Positions 1-8,348 of a stretch of DNA of 64,000 nt are shown piece after piece. Source of the DNA: Cytophagales bacterium (lineage in GTDB: Bacteria > Bacteroidota > Bacteroidia > Cytophagales > Thermoflexibacteraceae); assembly GCA_004294445.1 (NCBI GenBank), contig REAZ01000008.1, forward strand, positions 62,001 through 126,000, read 5' to 3'. Position 1 is the stretch's first letter. Each line of letters opens with the position of its first letter. Both the position numbers and the translations under genes were made by a program. The notes under the pieces are model-generated. The model saw only the letters and a list, made by a program, of their open reading frames with translations, searched no databases and was not told where the DNA came from.

Positions 1-293
1 CTGATAATCAAGATGATTTGCTATGGCAGGAAGCACGCAAAACAGATACTGTTTCTGCTTATTACAACTATCTGAACGATGCAAATACAAAAAAACATCG
101 TGAAGATGCCAAGAAAAGGATTAGCACGCTCAATGAATTAGAAAAACTCAATGAGCAAAGGGAATGGGAGCATGCTACTACGCTGGATACTATAGAGGCA
201 TACAAGCAATACCTGAAAAAATATCCTTTTGGCAACTATTACGCAAAGGCTCGTTTCAGAATTACTAAGTTAGAGTCTGAAATGCAAGCATAA
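1..293 (+). CDS. C-terminal end of a repeat-containing protein (5' partial)
   Basis: The reading frame is open to the left edge (codons in phase from base 3), so this is only the last ~97 residues. Two ~35-residue units are visible, each of the form W-x-x-A-x-x-x-x-T-x-x-A/Y-Y-x-x-Y-L, followed by a YPFGNYYAKARFRI-like ending in the second copy. Such helical repeats occur in Bacteroidota next to caspase-like or formylglycine-generating-enzyme-like domains, where they probably form a TPR-like scaffold. That wider identity is inferred from the repeat style because the catalytic part, if any, lies outside the window. A strong hairpin terminator follows 25 bp downstream. Confidence 0.6.
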   Translation, partial: DNQDDLLWQEARKTDTVSAYYNYLNDANTKKHREDAKKRISTLNELEKLNEQREWEHATTLDTIEAYKQYLKKYPFGNYYAKARFRITKLESEMQA

Positions 294-317
294 GATACAA
301 ATGGCAAAGAATACCAA

Positions 318-359
318 AACTTCTCTATCTTTTCTTTTAAAAGAAAAAATAGAGAAGTT
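318..359. terminator. Bidirectional terminator between the repeat protein and pyk
   Basis: The arms AACTTCTCTAT (318-328) and ATAGAGAAGTT (349-359) are perfectly complementary, with a further A/T-rich inner stem. A T-run follows on the plus strand and an A-run precedes it, so it can serve both convergent genes. Confidence 0.85.
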
Positions 360-367
360 TTTTCTGC

Positions 368-1795
368 TTATTCTACCCAAGTCAATCTCAGCATATTAGT
401 TTTTTTCTTTTCTTTCATTGGGATGCTCGCCATATTGATATAAAAATCACCTTTTTTCAAAAATCCGCTATCTACCAATACTTTTTCTACTTCTTGGAAA
501 GTTTGGTTTGTAGAGACGAAATTGTCGTAGAAGAAACATTTTACCCCCCAAAGCAAATTGAGTGTGGTAACAAGGCTGCGGTTACTAGTAAAAATGTAGA
601 TATTAGCCTCTGGGCGGTAGCTCGATACCCTGAAAGCACTTGAACCCGATTCTGTAATGCCTATCAGTGCCTTAGCTTCTACCTCGCTTGCTAATTTGCA
701 AGCATGGCTTACCAAACTTTGTGCATGGAAGTTCGACGAGGCTTTGTCTAAGTGATAGTGCCTATTGTATATGTCGGGGTGCTTTTCGGCAGAATGAATA
801 ATACGAACCATGCTTTGTATTGTTTCTACGGGATACATTCCGCTTGCTGTTTCTGCACTTAACATGACCGCGTCTGCTCCGTCAATCACTGCGTTGGCTA
901 CATCACCCGCCTCTGCCCGCGTTGGGCGAGGGTTCGTAATCATGCTTTCCATCATTTGTGTAGCTACTATTACAGGCTTTGCCGCTATGTTACAACGTCT
1001 TACCCATCTTTTCTGCACCATAGGCACATCTTCGAGGGGAATTTCTACGCCCAAATCACCGCGAGCAACCATGACCGCATCGGTTGCCTCTATGATGGCA
1101 TCTATATTTTTCAAGGCACTTGGCGTTTCTATTTTGGCGATTACTTTGCAAATTTTGCCTGCATCTTTGATAAGTTGTTTTAGCTCAAGCAGGTCTGTGG
1201 CATTGCGAACAAAAGAAAGTGCAATCCAATCTACATCATTTTGCAATCCGAAAACAAGGTCTTCTCTGTCTTTTTTGGTCAAACAAGGCTCCGAAACATT
1301 GGTATTTGGCAGGTTTATTCCTTTCTTAGGTTTGATGATGCCGCCATAAACTACTTTGGTAACTACTTTGTTTCCTTCAATAGCCATCACACGCAGCTCT
1401 ATATTTCCATCATCGATGAGTATTTGCTCGCCAGGCTTTACGTCTTGTGCCAAATTGTAGGTAGAGGTCAGCTTTTCCCTTGTTCCTATTTCTTTTTCGT
1501 AGGCAATGACTACTGTTTCATCTTTCTGAACCGTAATGGAGCCGCCCTCTATTTCTCTGAGGCGGATTTTAGGTCCTTGCAAATCTTGCAAAATAGCCAC
1601 CGTACCACCAAATTTGGCATTAAGTTCTCTGATGTGATTAATTACCTTCTGATGCTCCTCGTGTGTGCCATGCGAAAAATTAAGCCTAAACACATCTACT
1701 CCCGCAATCATCAATTCTAATAACTTCTCTTTGGAGTTTGAGGCAGGTCCGATTGTAGCCACAATTTTGGTTTTATTGAATACTTTGTTTAACAT
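368..1795 (-). CDS. pyk: Pyruvate kinase
   Basis: Converts phosphoenolpyruvate and ADP to pyruvate and ATP, the last step of glycolysis, in the cytoplasm. At 475 residues it has the usual bacterial length. Visible landmarks are the N-terminal KTKIVATIGPAS and RLNFSHG motifs of the barrel, the metal/substrate segment VIAKIETPSA, the MVARGDLGVE motif, and ATQMMESM, followed by the C-terminal allosteric-type domain. The ATG at 1795 gives the usual pyruvate kinase N-terminus. It is convergent with the left-edge gene and divergent from the GGGP synthase gene. I found no clear TAnnTTTG promoter directly upstream. Confidence 0.97.
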   Translation of the reverse strand: MLNKVFNKTKIVATIGPASNSKEKLLELMIAGVDVFRLNFSHGTHEEHQKVINHIRELNAKFGGTVAILQDLQGPKIRLREIEGGSITVQKDETVVIAYEKEIGTREKLTSTYNLAQDVKPGEQILIDDGNIELRVMAIEGNKVVTKVVYGGIIKPKKGINLPNTNVSEPCLTKKDREDLVFGLQNDVDWIALSFVRNATDLLELKQLIKDAGKICKVIAKIETPSALKNIDAIIEATDAVMVARGDLGVEIPLEDVPMVQKRWVRRCNIAAKPVIVATQMMESMITNPRPTRAEAGDVANAVIDGADAVMLSAETASGMYPVETIQSMVRIIHSAEKHPDIYNRHYHLDKASSNFHAQSLVSHACKLASEVEAKALIGITESGSSAFRVSSYRPEANIYIFTSNRSLVTTLNLLWGVKCFFYDNFVSTNQTFQEVEKVLVDSGFLKKGDFYINMASIPMKEKKKTNMLRLTWVE

Positions 1796-1971
1796 AGTTT
1801 GTTGAGTTTTGAGTGCTGTTTTATGTTTGGTTTTATCATTTTTGGAATAATCTTAGCAACTTTGTTGCTTTATTAAAGAGGAAAAACATAAGTTCTATTG
1901 ATTGCCAATAGATTAAGAACATTTCATTAGTCCGTAATTTATCAATTTTATCAATTTTATATTCGATTTTT

Positions 1972-2745
1972 ATGCAAAAAGCCATCAATCAGAATGCAAT
2001 TTACAATACTTTGGTAAAAATAAAGGAGAATAGTGGTAAATCTTTAGCTATTCTGATAGACCCCGACAAGATAGATACTACACAAGGCACAAAATTATCG
2101 GACTATTGCAAAGAAAATGCGCCTGATTTCTTTCTGGTAGGCGGCAGCCTGATAACTACTAATCAGACAGATACCATCATTGATAGTATAAGGAATAGCC
2201 CATATACAGCCCATATTCCCGTATTACTTTTCCCAAATAGCTACCTGCATCTTTCTGAGAAAGCCGATGGAATTTTATTTTTATCGCTTATTTCTGGCAG
2301 AAATCCCGAATACCTCATTGGCAATCACGTCATTGCTGCTCCCTTGCTTAAGCAGAGCAAGTTAGAGGTAATTCCTACGGGGTATATATTGGTGAACTGC
2401 GGCAATCAGACAACTGTAGCATACATAAGTAACACAACGCCAATTCCATACAACAAAAATGACATTGCAGTATGCACAGCCCTTGCGGGGGAGATGCTTG
2501 GGCTAAAAATGATTTACATGGACGGGGGAAGCGGGGCAAAGCAGGCTATTAGCCCTGAAATGATACGTGCAGTAAAGCAGCAGCTTGATGTTCCACTTAT
2601 GATAGGCGGAGGAATTCGTACTGTAGAAGCAATGGAAATGGCGTTTGAGGCGGGGGCAGATACCGTAGTGATTGGCAGTGCTGTAGAGCAAAACCCCGAA
2701 CTACTCGCAAATTTCTGCGAGGCAATGAAAAAATATAAAAATTAG
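1972..2745 (+). CDS. Geranylgeranylglyceryl phosphate synthase-like protein (PcrB family)
   Basis: Family members join a polyprenyl diphosphate to sn-glycerol-1-phosphate, forming an ether-lipid precursor; active bacterial members, including Bacteroidota ones, are known. The 257-residue protein shows the TIM-barrel signatures: LAILIDPDKID near residue 24, DFFLVGGSLIT, the PVLLFPNS strand, and the C-terminal phosphate-binding runs DGGSGA and MIGGGIRT followed by GADTVVIGSA. A polyprenyl diphosphate synthase lies 1.3 kb downstream and could supply its substrate. Chain-length preference cannot be read from the sequence. A hairpin terminator overlaps its stop codon. Confidence 0.88.
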   Translation: MQKAINQNAIYNTLVKIKENSGKSLAILIDPDKIDTTQGTKLSDYCKENAPDFFLVGGSLITTNQTDTIIDSIRNSPYTAHIPVLLFPNSYLHLSEKADGILFLSLISGRNPEYLIGNHVIAAPLLKQSKLEVIPTGYILVNCGNQTTVAYISNTTPIPYNKNDIAVCTALAGEMLGLKMIYMDGGSGAKQAISPEMIRAVKQQLDVPLMIGGGIRTVEAMEMAFEAGADTVVIGSAVEQNPELLANFCEAMKKYKN

Positions 2746-2778
2746 CACTACTAAGTTTTGAAAACCCAATAGTGCTAA
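2742..2778. terminator. Bidirectional terminator overlapping the GGGP synthase stop
   Basis: The arms TTAGCACTA (2742-2750) and TAGTGCTAA (2770-2778) are perfect complements around a 19-nt loop, between two convergent genes. The left arm includes the TAG stop codon of the upstream gene. It lacks a long T-run. Confidence 0.65.
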
Positions 2779-2787
2779 AACAAATAT

Positions 2788-3975
2788 TTACCAAGAATGT
2801 CCAAAACCGACAAAATTTCTTTTTCTTTGCTTGTGTTCTTTGCGAACTTCTTTCAAAAAATCCTTCAAAAGTCTGTAGTCAGTATGTGCATCAAGGAAGT
2901 CAAGTAGGCTATCAATTGTTTCTTGTAAGTTCATTTTTTCTTGTCTGAATATTTTTTCTATTACCTGCGGAGGTTTCCCGCAAAACTTGTGATAGATAGC
3001 ACCTACAGGACTTCTGAAGCCTATTATTTCGTATTTTGAATTTTCTAACTCTTGGATTTGTGTTTGCAAAAGTTGGTTATAGCGTTTAACTTGGTCTTCT
3101 ATTAGCCCTTCGATGCGTTCATGTGCTATCTGATATTCGAGCTGTAGCTTAAGCAGTTCAAACAAATCATTGTTTTCGTAAGCTACTGTAACCCGCTTCA
3201 TCATTTCAGTTTTTCGTAGGCGTTCTTCCTCGTCTTGCTCCAAGTCGGGGTGCAGTTCCTTTGCCAAGCTCATATAGATAGTGCGTATGTCTTTTGCTAA
3301 CATCTTTTTCCCCTCCTCAAGCTTTTGCTCTTTCTCTATCTGTTTTTTTGTTTTTTTTCTGTTTAGTTGCTGTTCCTGAAAATTATTTTGCTGTTCGTCT
3401 ATTTTCTGCTGTCTTTTTTCAAAAAACGCTTCGGGGTCATTTTCCATCTCCGTTACTTCATCTAAATCAATCCCAAACATCTTGCTTATCATCTCTTTAG
3501 CATTGGCATCGAGGAGTTCTTTCTCGTCTTCGCTATAGAGCAAAGTGTCGTACTTATCTTTGATTGCTTGGATTTTACTTTCTTCGGAGGTTTCGTCATC
3601 ATCTTCGCGTGTGCTTTTTGACAAGACTTGTTCGCACAACTCTATAATATACTCCATGAGCGTTTCGGAGTCCCTTTTTTTAAAAAAACCAGAATCGTAG
3701 GCGGCATCGAGCAAGAAAACATACTTTGTTTGCTTTTCCGTTATCACTCCCATCAGAGGAAACAAATCGGAGAAGATACGACTTCTCGCATTTTCTATTT
3801 CTTCCTTGATGTTCGCTATTTCCGTTTTTAGGTTATTTATTCGTATAATTTTTTTATTGAACTCCGCTTCGTACTTGCTTAATACTTTATCCTTAGTTTT
3901 GCCAATCACAGGTATAAAAGAACTTGCTTTTTGAGATGGCATAGGAGGGGTTTCAATGTTTTTTTTCTTTGGCAT
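2788..3975 (-). CDS. J-domain-like coiled-coil protein
   Basis: A 395-residue soluble protein with no signal peptide. Residues ~35-65 and ~190-225 are highly charged and predicted by eye to be coiled coil. Residues ~229-270 resemble the central part of a DnaJ J-domain: a helix, the HPD tripeptide at about 242-244, then a second helix. The HPD motif of J-domains stimulates Hsp70 ATPase. The Gly/Phe region and zinc fingers of DnaJ are absent, so this would be a specialised J-protein. Its client is unknown. A TACATTTG element on the minus strand sits 26 bp upstream of the start. Confidence 0.6.
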   Translation of the reverse strand: MPKKKNIETPPMPSQKASSFIPVIGKTKDKVLSKYEAEFNKKIIRINNLKTEIANIKEEIENARSRIFSDLFPLMGVITEKQTKYVFLLDAAYDSGFFKKRDSETLMEYIIELCEQVLSKSTREDDDETSEESKIQAIKDKYDTLLYSEDEKELLDANAKEMISKMFGIDLDEVTEMENDPEAFFEKRQQKIDEQQNNFQEQQLNRKKTKKQIEKEQKLEEGKKMLAKDIRTIYMSLAKELHPDLEQDEEERLRKTEMMKRVTVAYENNDLFELLKLQLEYQIAHERIEGLIEDQVKRYNQLLQTQIQELENSKYEIIGFRSPVGAIYHKFCGKPPQVIEKIFRQEKMNLQETIDSLLDFLDAHTDYRLLKDFLKEVRKEHKQRKRNFVGFGHSW

Positions 3976-4000
3976 AATTTATCATATTTGGAAAAACGCA

Positions 4001-4008
4001 CAAATGTA
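4001..4008 (-). promoter_or_regulatory. Candidate -7 promoter element for the J-domain-like gene
   Basis: Reads TACATTTG on the minus strand, matching the Bacteroidota TAnnTTTG -7 element. No well-spaced -33 TTTG was found, so support is partial. Confidence 0.4.
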
Positions 4009-4089
4009 CGAGGATTTTGCACAAAAAAAGACTAAGACATGAATTATTCAAAATTTTGCTGTTAATATTGCATTGAATAATACGCAAAA

Positions 4090-5064
4090 ATGAGTAATAG
4101 CTTAGAAAAAATCCAACAACCCATAGTACAAGAGATGGTCGAGTTCGAAAAAAAATTTCGAAACTCGGTCAAGACTGATGTTTGGCTTTTGGATAACATT
4201 ATGAATTACATCATTGAGGGCAAGGGTAAACAGATGCGCCCCATGTTTGTATTCCTAACGGCGGGCATTTGTGAGCATATCACAGAGGCTACTTACCGAG
4301 GGGCTGCCATGATAGAATTGTTACATACGGCTACTTTGCTGCATGACGACGTAGTGGACGATGCACATTATCGGAGAGGTTTTTTCTCTATCAACGCACT
4401 TTGGAAAAACAAGGCTTCTGTGCTTTCTGGTGATTTTTTGCTTGCCAAAGGCTTACTCCTTTCCATTGATAACAATGATTTTGAGTTACTTAGAATCATG
4501 TCAACAGCAGTGAGGGACATGAGCGAAGGCGAAATATTACAACTCCAAAAATCTCGAACCTTAGACATTACCGAAGAAGTATATTTTGAAATTATCAGAA
4601 GAAAAACAGCTACATTGATAGCAGCTTGTTGTGGTGTAGGGGCAAGTTCATCAGGGGCAAGTGCAGAAATTGTACAGAAAATGATTCGCTTTGGCGAAAA
4701 AATAGGCATTGCTTTCCAAATCAAAGACGATTTGTTTGACTACGGAACAGCAGAAATAGGCAAGCCCGTAGGCATTGACATCAAGGAGAAAAAAATGACT
4801 TTGCCACTCATCTATGCACTCAACAAAACAGAAAAAAGCAAAAAAAGACATATCATCAACTTGGTGAAAAATGAAAGTGAGAAGCCACAAAAGGTAGCGG
4901 AAGTGATTGATTTCGTCAAAAAATCGGGAGGAATAGAATATACAATGGAAATAATGCAGCAATACTATAGGGAAGCAGAGGAGATTTTAGCAGATTTTCC
5001 TGATTCGGCATACAAAGTTTCTTTGCAAAACTTAGTCAAATATACCATTGAGAGGAATAAATAA
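4090..5064 (+). CDS. trans-Polyprenyl diphosphate synthase (octaprenyl/solanesyl type)
   Basis: Adds isopentenyl diphosphate units to an allylic diphosphate to make the long side chain of menaquinone. At 324 residues it has family length. The first aspartate-rich motif is LLHDDVVDDAHYRRG (~94-108), and the second is the QIKDDLFDYG segment (~215-224), both required for Mg-diphosphate binding. The GKGKQMRP segment near residue 45 is the IPP-binding region. The residues around the first motif suggest a long-chain product. It is convergent with the secreted-protein gene at 5076, which begins 12 bp after its end. Confidence 0.93.
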   Translation: MSNSLEKIQQPIVQEMVEFEKKFRNSVKTDVWLLDNIMNYIIEGKGKQMRPMFVFLTAGICEHITEATYRGAAMIELLHTATLLHDDVVDDAHYRRGFFSINALWKNKASVLSGDFLLAKGLLLSIDNNDFELLRIMSTAVRDMSEGEILQLQKSRTLDITEEVYFEIIRRKTATLIAACCGVGASSSGASAEIVQKMIRFGEKIGIAFQIKDDLFDYGTAEIGKPVGIDIKEKKMTLPLIYALNKTEKSKKRHIINLVKNESEKPQKVAEVIDFVKKSGGIEYTMEIMQQYYREAEEILADFPDSAYKVSLQNLVKYTIERNK

Positions 5065-5075
5065 TAGCAATTAGC

Positions 5076-5858
5076 CTAATTTGGCTTTTTATAAAATGTT
5101 TCTGTTTTATTGTCAAACACGATATGATAATTCCCAGAAACAAGCGAAGAGCAATCTATCTCTATTCCCGCTCCCTTCAAAACAGATTTATGGCTTGAAT
5201 CCAAGATTTCATATTTGACTACTTTTGAGAAATAAATCGTACTTGATACACTTTTTGGGTAAAAATATATTTTTTCTTTATCTGAGGTAAACTCCATTTC
5301 ATCAGAAAAATAAGATTTACTTGAGTTGTCCACGTACTTTACCCTATACAGATTTGCACCAGAAAGATGATTAACTTTTGCTCCGTAAGTATTTACGCCC
5401 TTTGACCCCTGTGCTGACAGTATTTTTTCGGCAGTCCATGTACTGTTGCGGAAAGCCTCTATGTAGTATTGCCCATTTTCGTTTTCGCCTCTTCCTTCCC
5501 ACTGTACCTCATTTGCATCTATTTTTAGTTTCCCAAAATGGAAATCTCCTCGCGGTAATAAAGCATTAGGATTCAGCACTTTGGGGTTACATTTGTTTTT
5601 ATGTACTATTTTTACCTCTACTTTATCGCCTATTTTAAAACTGCTCAAGTCTAAGGTGATGAGCGTAGAAGCTACTAACTTCTGCGGTGCATTATTGAGA
5701 TAGATGGCAGAAATACAATAGTTATTGCTACCGTCATGTGGGTTCTGTATATGCAAATTAATGCCATTATATACACCATTCACCTTGAGTTCATTTGCAA
5801 AAATGGAACTCAAGGTGAAAGTAAATAAGCATACTAAACCCCAATATTTTATACACAT
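5076..5858 (-). CDS. Secreted protein with a T9SS type A-like C-terminal sorting domain
   Basis: 260 residues starting with a clear signal peptide (hydrophobic residues ~5-20, cut probably after SIFA). The body is beta-rich without a domain I recognise. The last ~65 residues have the layout of a type IX secretion C-terminal domain: a YFYPKSVSSTIYFS-like start (usual form Y-P-N-P), a strand with EILDSSHKSVL, then LVSGNYHIVF and a basic end. The family consensus is Y-P-N-P-x-x-x, I/V-x-D-x-x-G-K, L-x-x-G-x-Y-x-V/I. The degenerate Y-P-K-S weakens this, so the protein may be a surface or secreted T9SS cargo or a relic of one. Confidence 0.6.
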   Translation of the reverse strand: MCIKYWGLVCLFTFTLSSIFANELKVNGVYNGINLHIQNPHDGSNNYCISAIYLNNAPQKLVASTLITLDLSSFKIGDKVEVKIVHKNKCNPKVLNPNALLPRGDFHFGKLKIDANEVQWEGRGENENGQYYIEAFRNSTWTAEKILSAQGSKGVNTYGAKVNHLSGANLYRVKYVDNSSKSYFSDEMEFTSDKEKIYFYPKSVSSTIYFSKVVKYEILDSSHKSVLKGAGIEIDCSSLVSGNYHIVFDNKTETFYKKPN

Positions 5859-5976
5859 ACCATCATTTTTTTCAAAATAGAATAAAAAGTTAAAAAACTT
5901 TTTAAAGGCAATAAAATAAATATTGTAATAATTAATACAATTATAGATTTAATTTACAATAAATGGCAAATATAAA

Positions 5977-5984
5977 TAAATTTG
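5977..5984 (+). promoter_or_regulatory. Candidate -7 promoter element for the SDR gene
   Basis: TAAATTTG matches TAnnTTTG. A near-match TTTA lies about 20 bp upstream in place of TTTG. The start codon is 33 bp downstream, so transcription would begin near 5991. Confidence 0.45.
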
Positions 5985-6016
5985 TACGTAAATATTTTTA
6001 AAAATCAAACTAAAAA

Positions 6017-6802
6017 ATGACACCTCTATTTAATTTTTCCAACAAGACAGCATTGGTTACTGGGGCAGGTAGTGGAATAGGCAAAAGTATTGCCATTACA
6101 TTTGCTCAGTATGGTGCTACTGTTTTTATTTTAGACATAGACGCAAAGCAAGCTCAGGAAGTTGCAGACCAAATAATAAGGCAGGGAGGCAAAGCGGTTG
6201 CCCTCGGTTGCAATATCGCCCAACAAGAAGAAGTAGATAATGTTTTTGAGCAAATCATCAAAACAACAGGCAGAATAGATATTTTGGTGAATAATGCAGG
6301 CATCGCACACATTGGTAATGCAGACAATACCACAGCTGCTGATTTTGAACGCGTGTTTCAGGTCAATGTCAAAGGGGTTTATCACTGCCTACACGCCGCT
6401 ATTCCGTACATGAAAGTACAAAAAGAGGGTGTAATCCTAAATATGGCTTCGGTTGCGGCAAGTGTAGGCATAGCCGACCGTTTTGCCTATTCTATGAGCA
6501 AAGGAGCAGTCGCAAGCATGATGCTTTCTGTTGCCAAAGATTATCTTCCTTTTAACATTCGCTGCAATAGCATCTCGCCCGCCAGAGTGCATACTCCGTT
6601 TGTAGATGGTTTCATTGCAAAAAATTACGCAGGTAAGGAAATTGAAATTTTTGAGAAACTATCTAAATCGCAGCCAATAGGAAGAATGGGCAAACCCGAA
6701 GAAGTAGCAGCTTTGGCTTTATTTTTATGCTCAGACGAGGCAGGATTTATCACAGGAACAGATTACCCAATAGACGGAGGCTTTATTTCTCTGAATAACT
6801 AA
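6017..6802 (+). CDS. Short-chain dehydrogenase/reductase (SDR), SDR classical type
   Basis: A 261-residue NAD(P)-dependent oxidoreductase. The Rossmann glycine motif TGAGSGIG (~16-23) is followed by the acidic strand end ILDID, which favours NAD over NADP. NNAG, the catalytic Ser in MASVAAS, and the Y-x-x-x-K pair in YSMSKGA complete the active site. The end PIDGGF is typical. Relatives act on sugars, sugar acids or 3-oxoacyl substrates; nothing nearby identifies the substrate. It stands alone, followed by a candidate small RNA gene. Confidence 0.9.
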   Translation: MTPLFNFSNKTALVTGAGSGIGKSIAITFAQYGATVFILDIDAKQAQEVADQIIRQGGKAVALGCNIAQQEEVDNVFEQIIKTTGRIDILVNNAGIAHIGNADNTTAADFERVFQVNVKGVYHCLHAAIPYMKVQKEGVILNMASVAASVGIADRFAYSMSKGAVASMMLSVAKDYLPFNIRCNSISPARVHTPFVDGFIAKNYAGKEIEIFEKLSKSQPIGRMGKPEEVAALALFLCSDEAGFITGTDYPIDGGFISLNN

Positions 6803-6860
6803 GAAACGAATCTATTAATATATTTTTTGTTCAAAAAAACATATTTTTTTAACAATGTAC

Positions 6861-6891
6861 TTGCAAAACTCAAAAATCTATCTTACCTTTG
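6861..6891 (+). promoter_or_regulatory. Promoter of the candidate small RNA
   Basis: A TTG box at 6861-6863 and TACCTTTG at 6884-6891, about 20 bp apart, match the Bacteroidota -33/-7 consensus. No convincing ORF begins downstream, but a hairpin terminator ends about 105 bp later. Confidence 0.7.
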
Positions 6892-6897
6892 TAATAG

Positions 6898-6998
6898 ATA
6901 GTAAATGTTTAGGGTTCTGCCTTAGATATTTCTTTTCATAGCTGGTTGAAAGAACTTGAGGGTTGGGAGAAATCTCACCCTCAAGATTTTTCTTTTTT
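6898..6998 (+). ncRNA. Candidate small non-coding RNA (~100 nt)
   Basis: The segment lies between a consensus promoter and a strong terminator and contains no plausible ORF. The predicted transcript can form a stem of GGGTTCT (about 6911-6917) with AGAACTT (6951-6957), including two G-U pairs, around a ~33-nt pyrimidine-rich loop. This competes with the terminator stem starting at 6955. The closed-helix-with-large-loop shape and size could suit a 6S-like or regulatory RNA, but I cannot match it to a named family. It could also be the leader of an unrecognised short peptide. Confidence 0.5.
6955..6998 (+). terminator. Intrinsic terminator of the candidate small RNA
   Basis: CTTGAGGGT (6955-6963) pairs perfectly with ACCCTCAAG (6977-6985), with an additional inner GAG/CTC pairing. 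It is followed by a T-rich tract. Confidence 0.85.
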
Positions 6999-7160
6999 AT
7001 GCCTACACCCAACAAAATTCCCCTACCTACCTCTGTTAAGCAAATAAAATTAGAAATAGATAGAAAGAATTTCTGTAAAAAAACAAATCATTATTTTCTG
7101 GAAAATACAATGCTGTTTTTTTATAAATGAGTAGAACAGATAGATAAAAATAGCGTGTTT

Positions 7161-7415
7161 CTAAACATAAATGGCTGATTGTTGTGAGATAAGCTGGCTG
7201 ATAGAGGGGAGTAGGTCTTGCGGCGGCGGCATATACGGATTATACTTTTTGATACAATCTCTTACTGCATTTTCTTGTTCGAACTGAGTGCGGCAGTAGG
7301 TGCAGTGTGCTATCTTATTCATGCAAAAGTTTACCTCTTGCCTATCTCCTTCGCCGTCTAAGACCATATTTAGGATACTCCTAAAATATTTCTGTTCATT
7401 ATCTAACTTTTCCAT
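7161..7415 (-). CDS. Putative zinc-finger anti-sigma factor
   Basis: 84 residues from the ATG at 7415. The frame is open further upstream, but that extension would overlap the sigma gene and gives an unusual basic tail. Residues ~25-41 carry C-x5-H-C-x2-C (ending HCTYC), comparable to the H-x3-C-x2-C zinc site of the ZAS anti-sigma family. The gene follows an ECF sigma gene by 58 bp on the same strand, the standard arrangement for a sigma and its cognate inhibitor. It is much shorter than membrane-bound anti-sigmas and has no transmembrane segment, so it would be cytoplasmic and possibly redox-responsive, as in RsrA. Function is inferred from motif and context. Confidence 0.65.
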   Translation of the reverse strand: MEKLDNEQKYFRSILNMVLDGEGDRQEVNFCMNKIAHCTYCRTQFEQENAVRDCIKKYNPYMPPPQDLLPSISQLISQQSAIYV

Positions 7416-7473
7416 AACAGTATAGTTTAAAAATTTTACAGAGTTAAGATGTTTCTTTTTTATTACTTTGATA

Positions 7474-8070
7474 TTAGATTTCTGATTCAGTATCTTCGTT
7501 TTCCGTGCTGTAACCCATTTTTTGGGCATATTCACTCAGTTTTTGTTTTAATATTGACCTTGCCCTATGCAGGCGCGAGCGAACAGTACCTATGGGTATA
7601 TCTAAAATTTTTGCCATTTCCTCGTAAGTGAAACCCTCTAAATCGCAAAGGATAATCACCGTCCGAAAATCAACCCCTAAAGAGTTAATAGCATTCGTAA
7701 CCTCATCACCTATCAAATCTTGCACCGTTTCTGAGCGCAAATCAACAGTGATATTTTCATCAATGTCATCAGAATTATAGACGTTTTCTATTTCCTGATA
7801 ATCTACTTTGGCGGGCTGTCTGGTCTTTTTGCGAAAGTCGTTGATGAAACTGTTTTTCAATATTTTAAACAACCACGCTTTTGCATTAGTTCCCTGCTCA
7901 AAAGAATTGATGAAACGATATGCTTTCAGATAGGTGTCTTGCACCAAATCTTTGGCATCGTCTTCGTCCAAAGTGAGCTTGTAGGCAAAGTTATACATAG
8001 AATCTATGTACGGCAAAAACTCCCTATTGAAAATAACTTCTTTTTCTCTGTCGTTATATGTTTGAGGCAT
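7474..8070 (-). CDS. ECF-type RNA polymerase sigma-70 factor
   Basis: A 198-residue alternative sigma factor directing RNA polymerase to a stress regulon. Region 2 spans roughly residues 13-80, with DAKDLVQDTYLKAYRF and the -10 recognition helix AWLFKILKNSFINDFRK. Region 4 spans ~125-180, with FRTVIILCDLEGFTYEEMA and the helix-turn-helix IPIGTVRSRLHRAR. A short acidic linker separates the two. Its likely cognate anti-sigma follows. The upstream intergenic region to the TRAP gene contains a perfect 15-bp inverted repeat (8138-8183) that could be a control site. Confidence 0.95.
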   Translation of the reverse strand: MPQTYNDREKEVIFNREFLPYIDSMYNFAYKLTLDEDDAKDLVQDTYLKAYRFINSFEQGTNAKAWLFKILKNSFINDFRKKTRQPAKVDYQEIENVYNSDDIDENITVDLRSETVQDLIGDEVTNAINSLGVDFRTVIILCDLEGFTYEEMAKILDIPIGTVRSRLHRARSILKQKLSEYAQKMGYSTENEDTESEI

Positions 8071-8137
8071 AGTGTTGGTTCAGGAATTACTAAAACGTAA
8101 CTCTCTGCGTAAAATTATTTGTAAAATTAAAAAATAA

Positions 8138-8183
8138 CGTCATAAAATCAAAAAAACTCTTATTTTTGTTTGATTTTATGACG
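8138..8183. repeat. Perfect 15-bp inverted repeat between sigma gene and TRAP gene
   Basis: CGTCATAAAATCAAA (8138-8152) and TTTGATTTTATGACG (8169-8183) are exact complements around a 16-nt spacer. The 278-bp intergenic gap holding it contains no gene. There is no adjacent T-run of the kind needed for a terminator, and both neighbouring genes read outward. An operator or cruciform seems more likely. Confidence 0.8.
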
Positions 8184-8348
8184 ACAAGTAAGCGCAAAAA
8201 AATTAACAAACTAATTAGATTTTATGTGTCTAATGCTAAAGATAAGGTTGTGGGATTAATTACTTTTATGACTACTTTTTTTATAAACGCTTTATAATGA
8301 ATGATTTAAAATAATTCATAGCTAACAATTCATAATTCATAACTACTT

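Noticed and set aside
810-1720. Plus-strand ORFs opposite pyk (810-1349, 956-1183, 1241-1720)
   Set aside because: Shadows of the pyruvate kinase gene; no domain or start context, and pyk motifs on the minus strand are clear.
1840-1875. GCAACTTTGTTGC palindrome and CAACTTTG as a promoter for the GGGP synthase gene
   Set aside because: Lacks the TA of TAnnTTTG, and the TTTG box spacing is only 12 bp.
6999-7133. 44-codon plus-strand ORF after the small RNA terminator
   Set aside because: It starts inside the terminator T-run and has no recognisable pattern; Lys/Asn-rich content is expected in AT-rich DNA.
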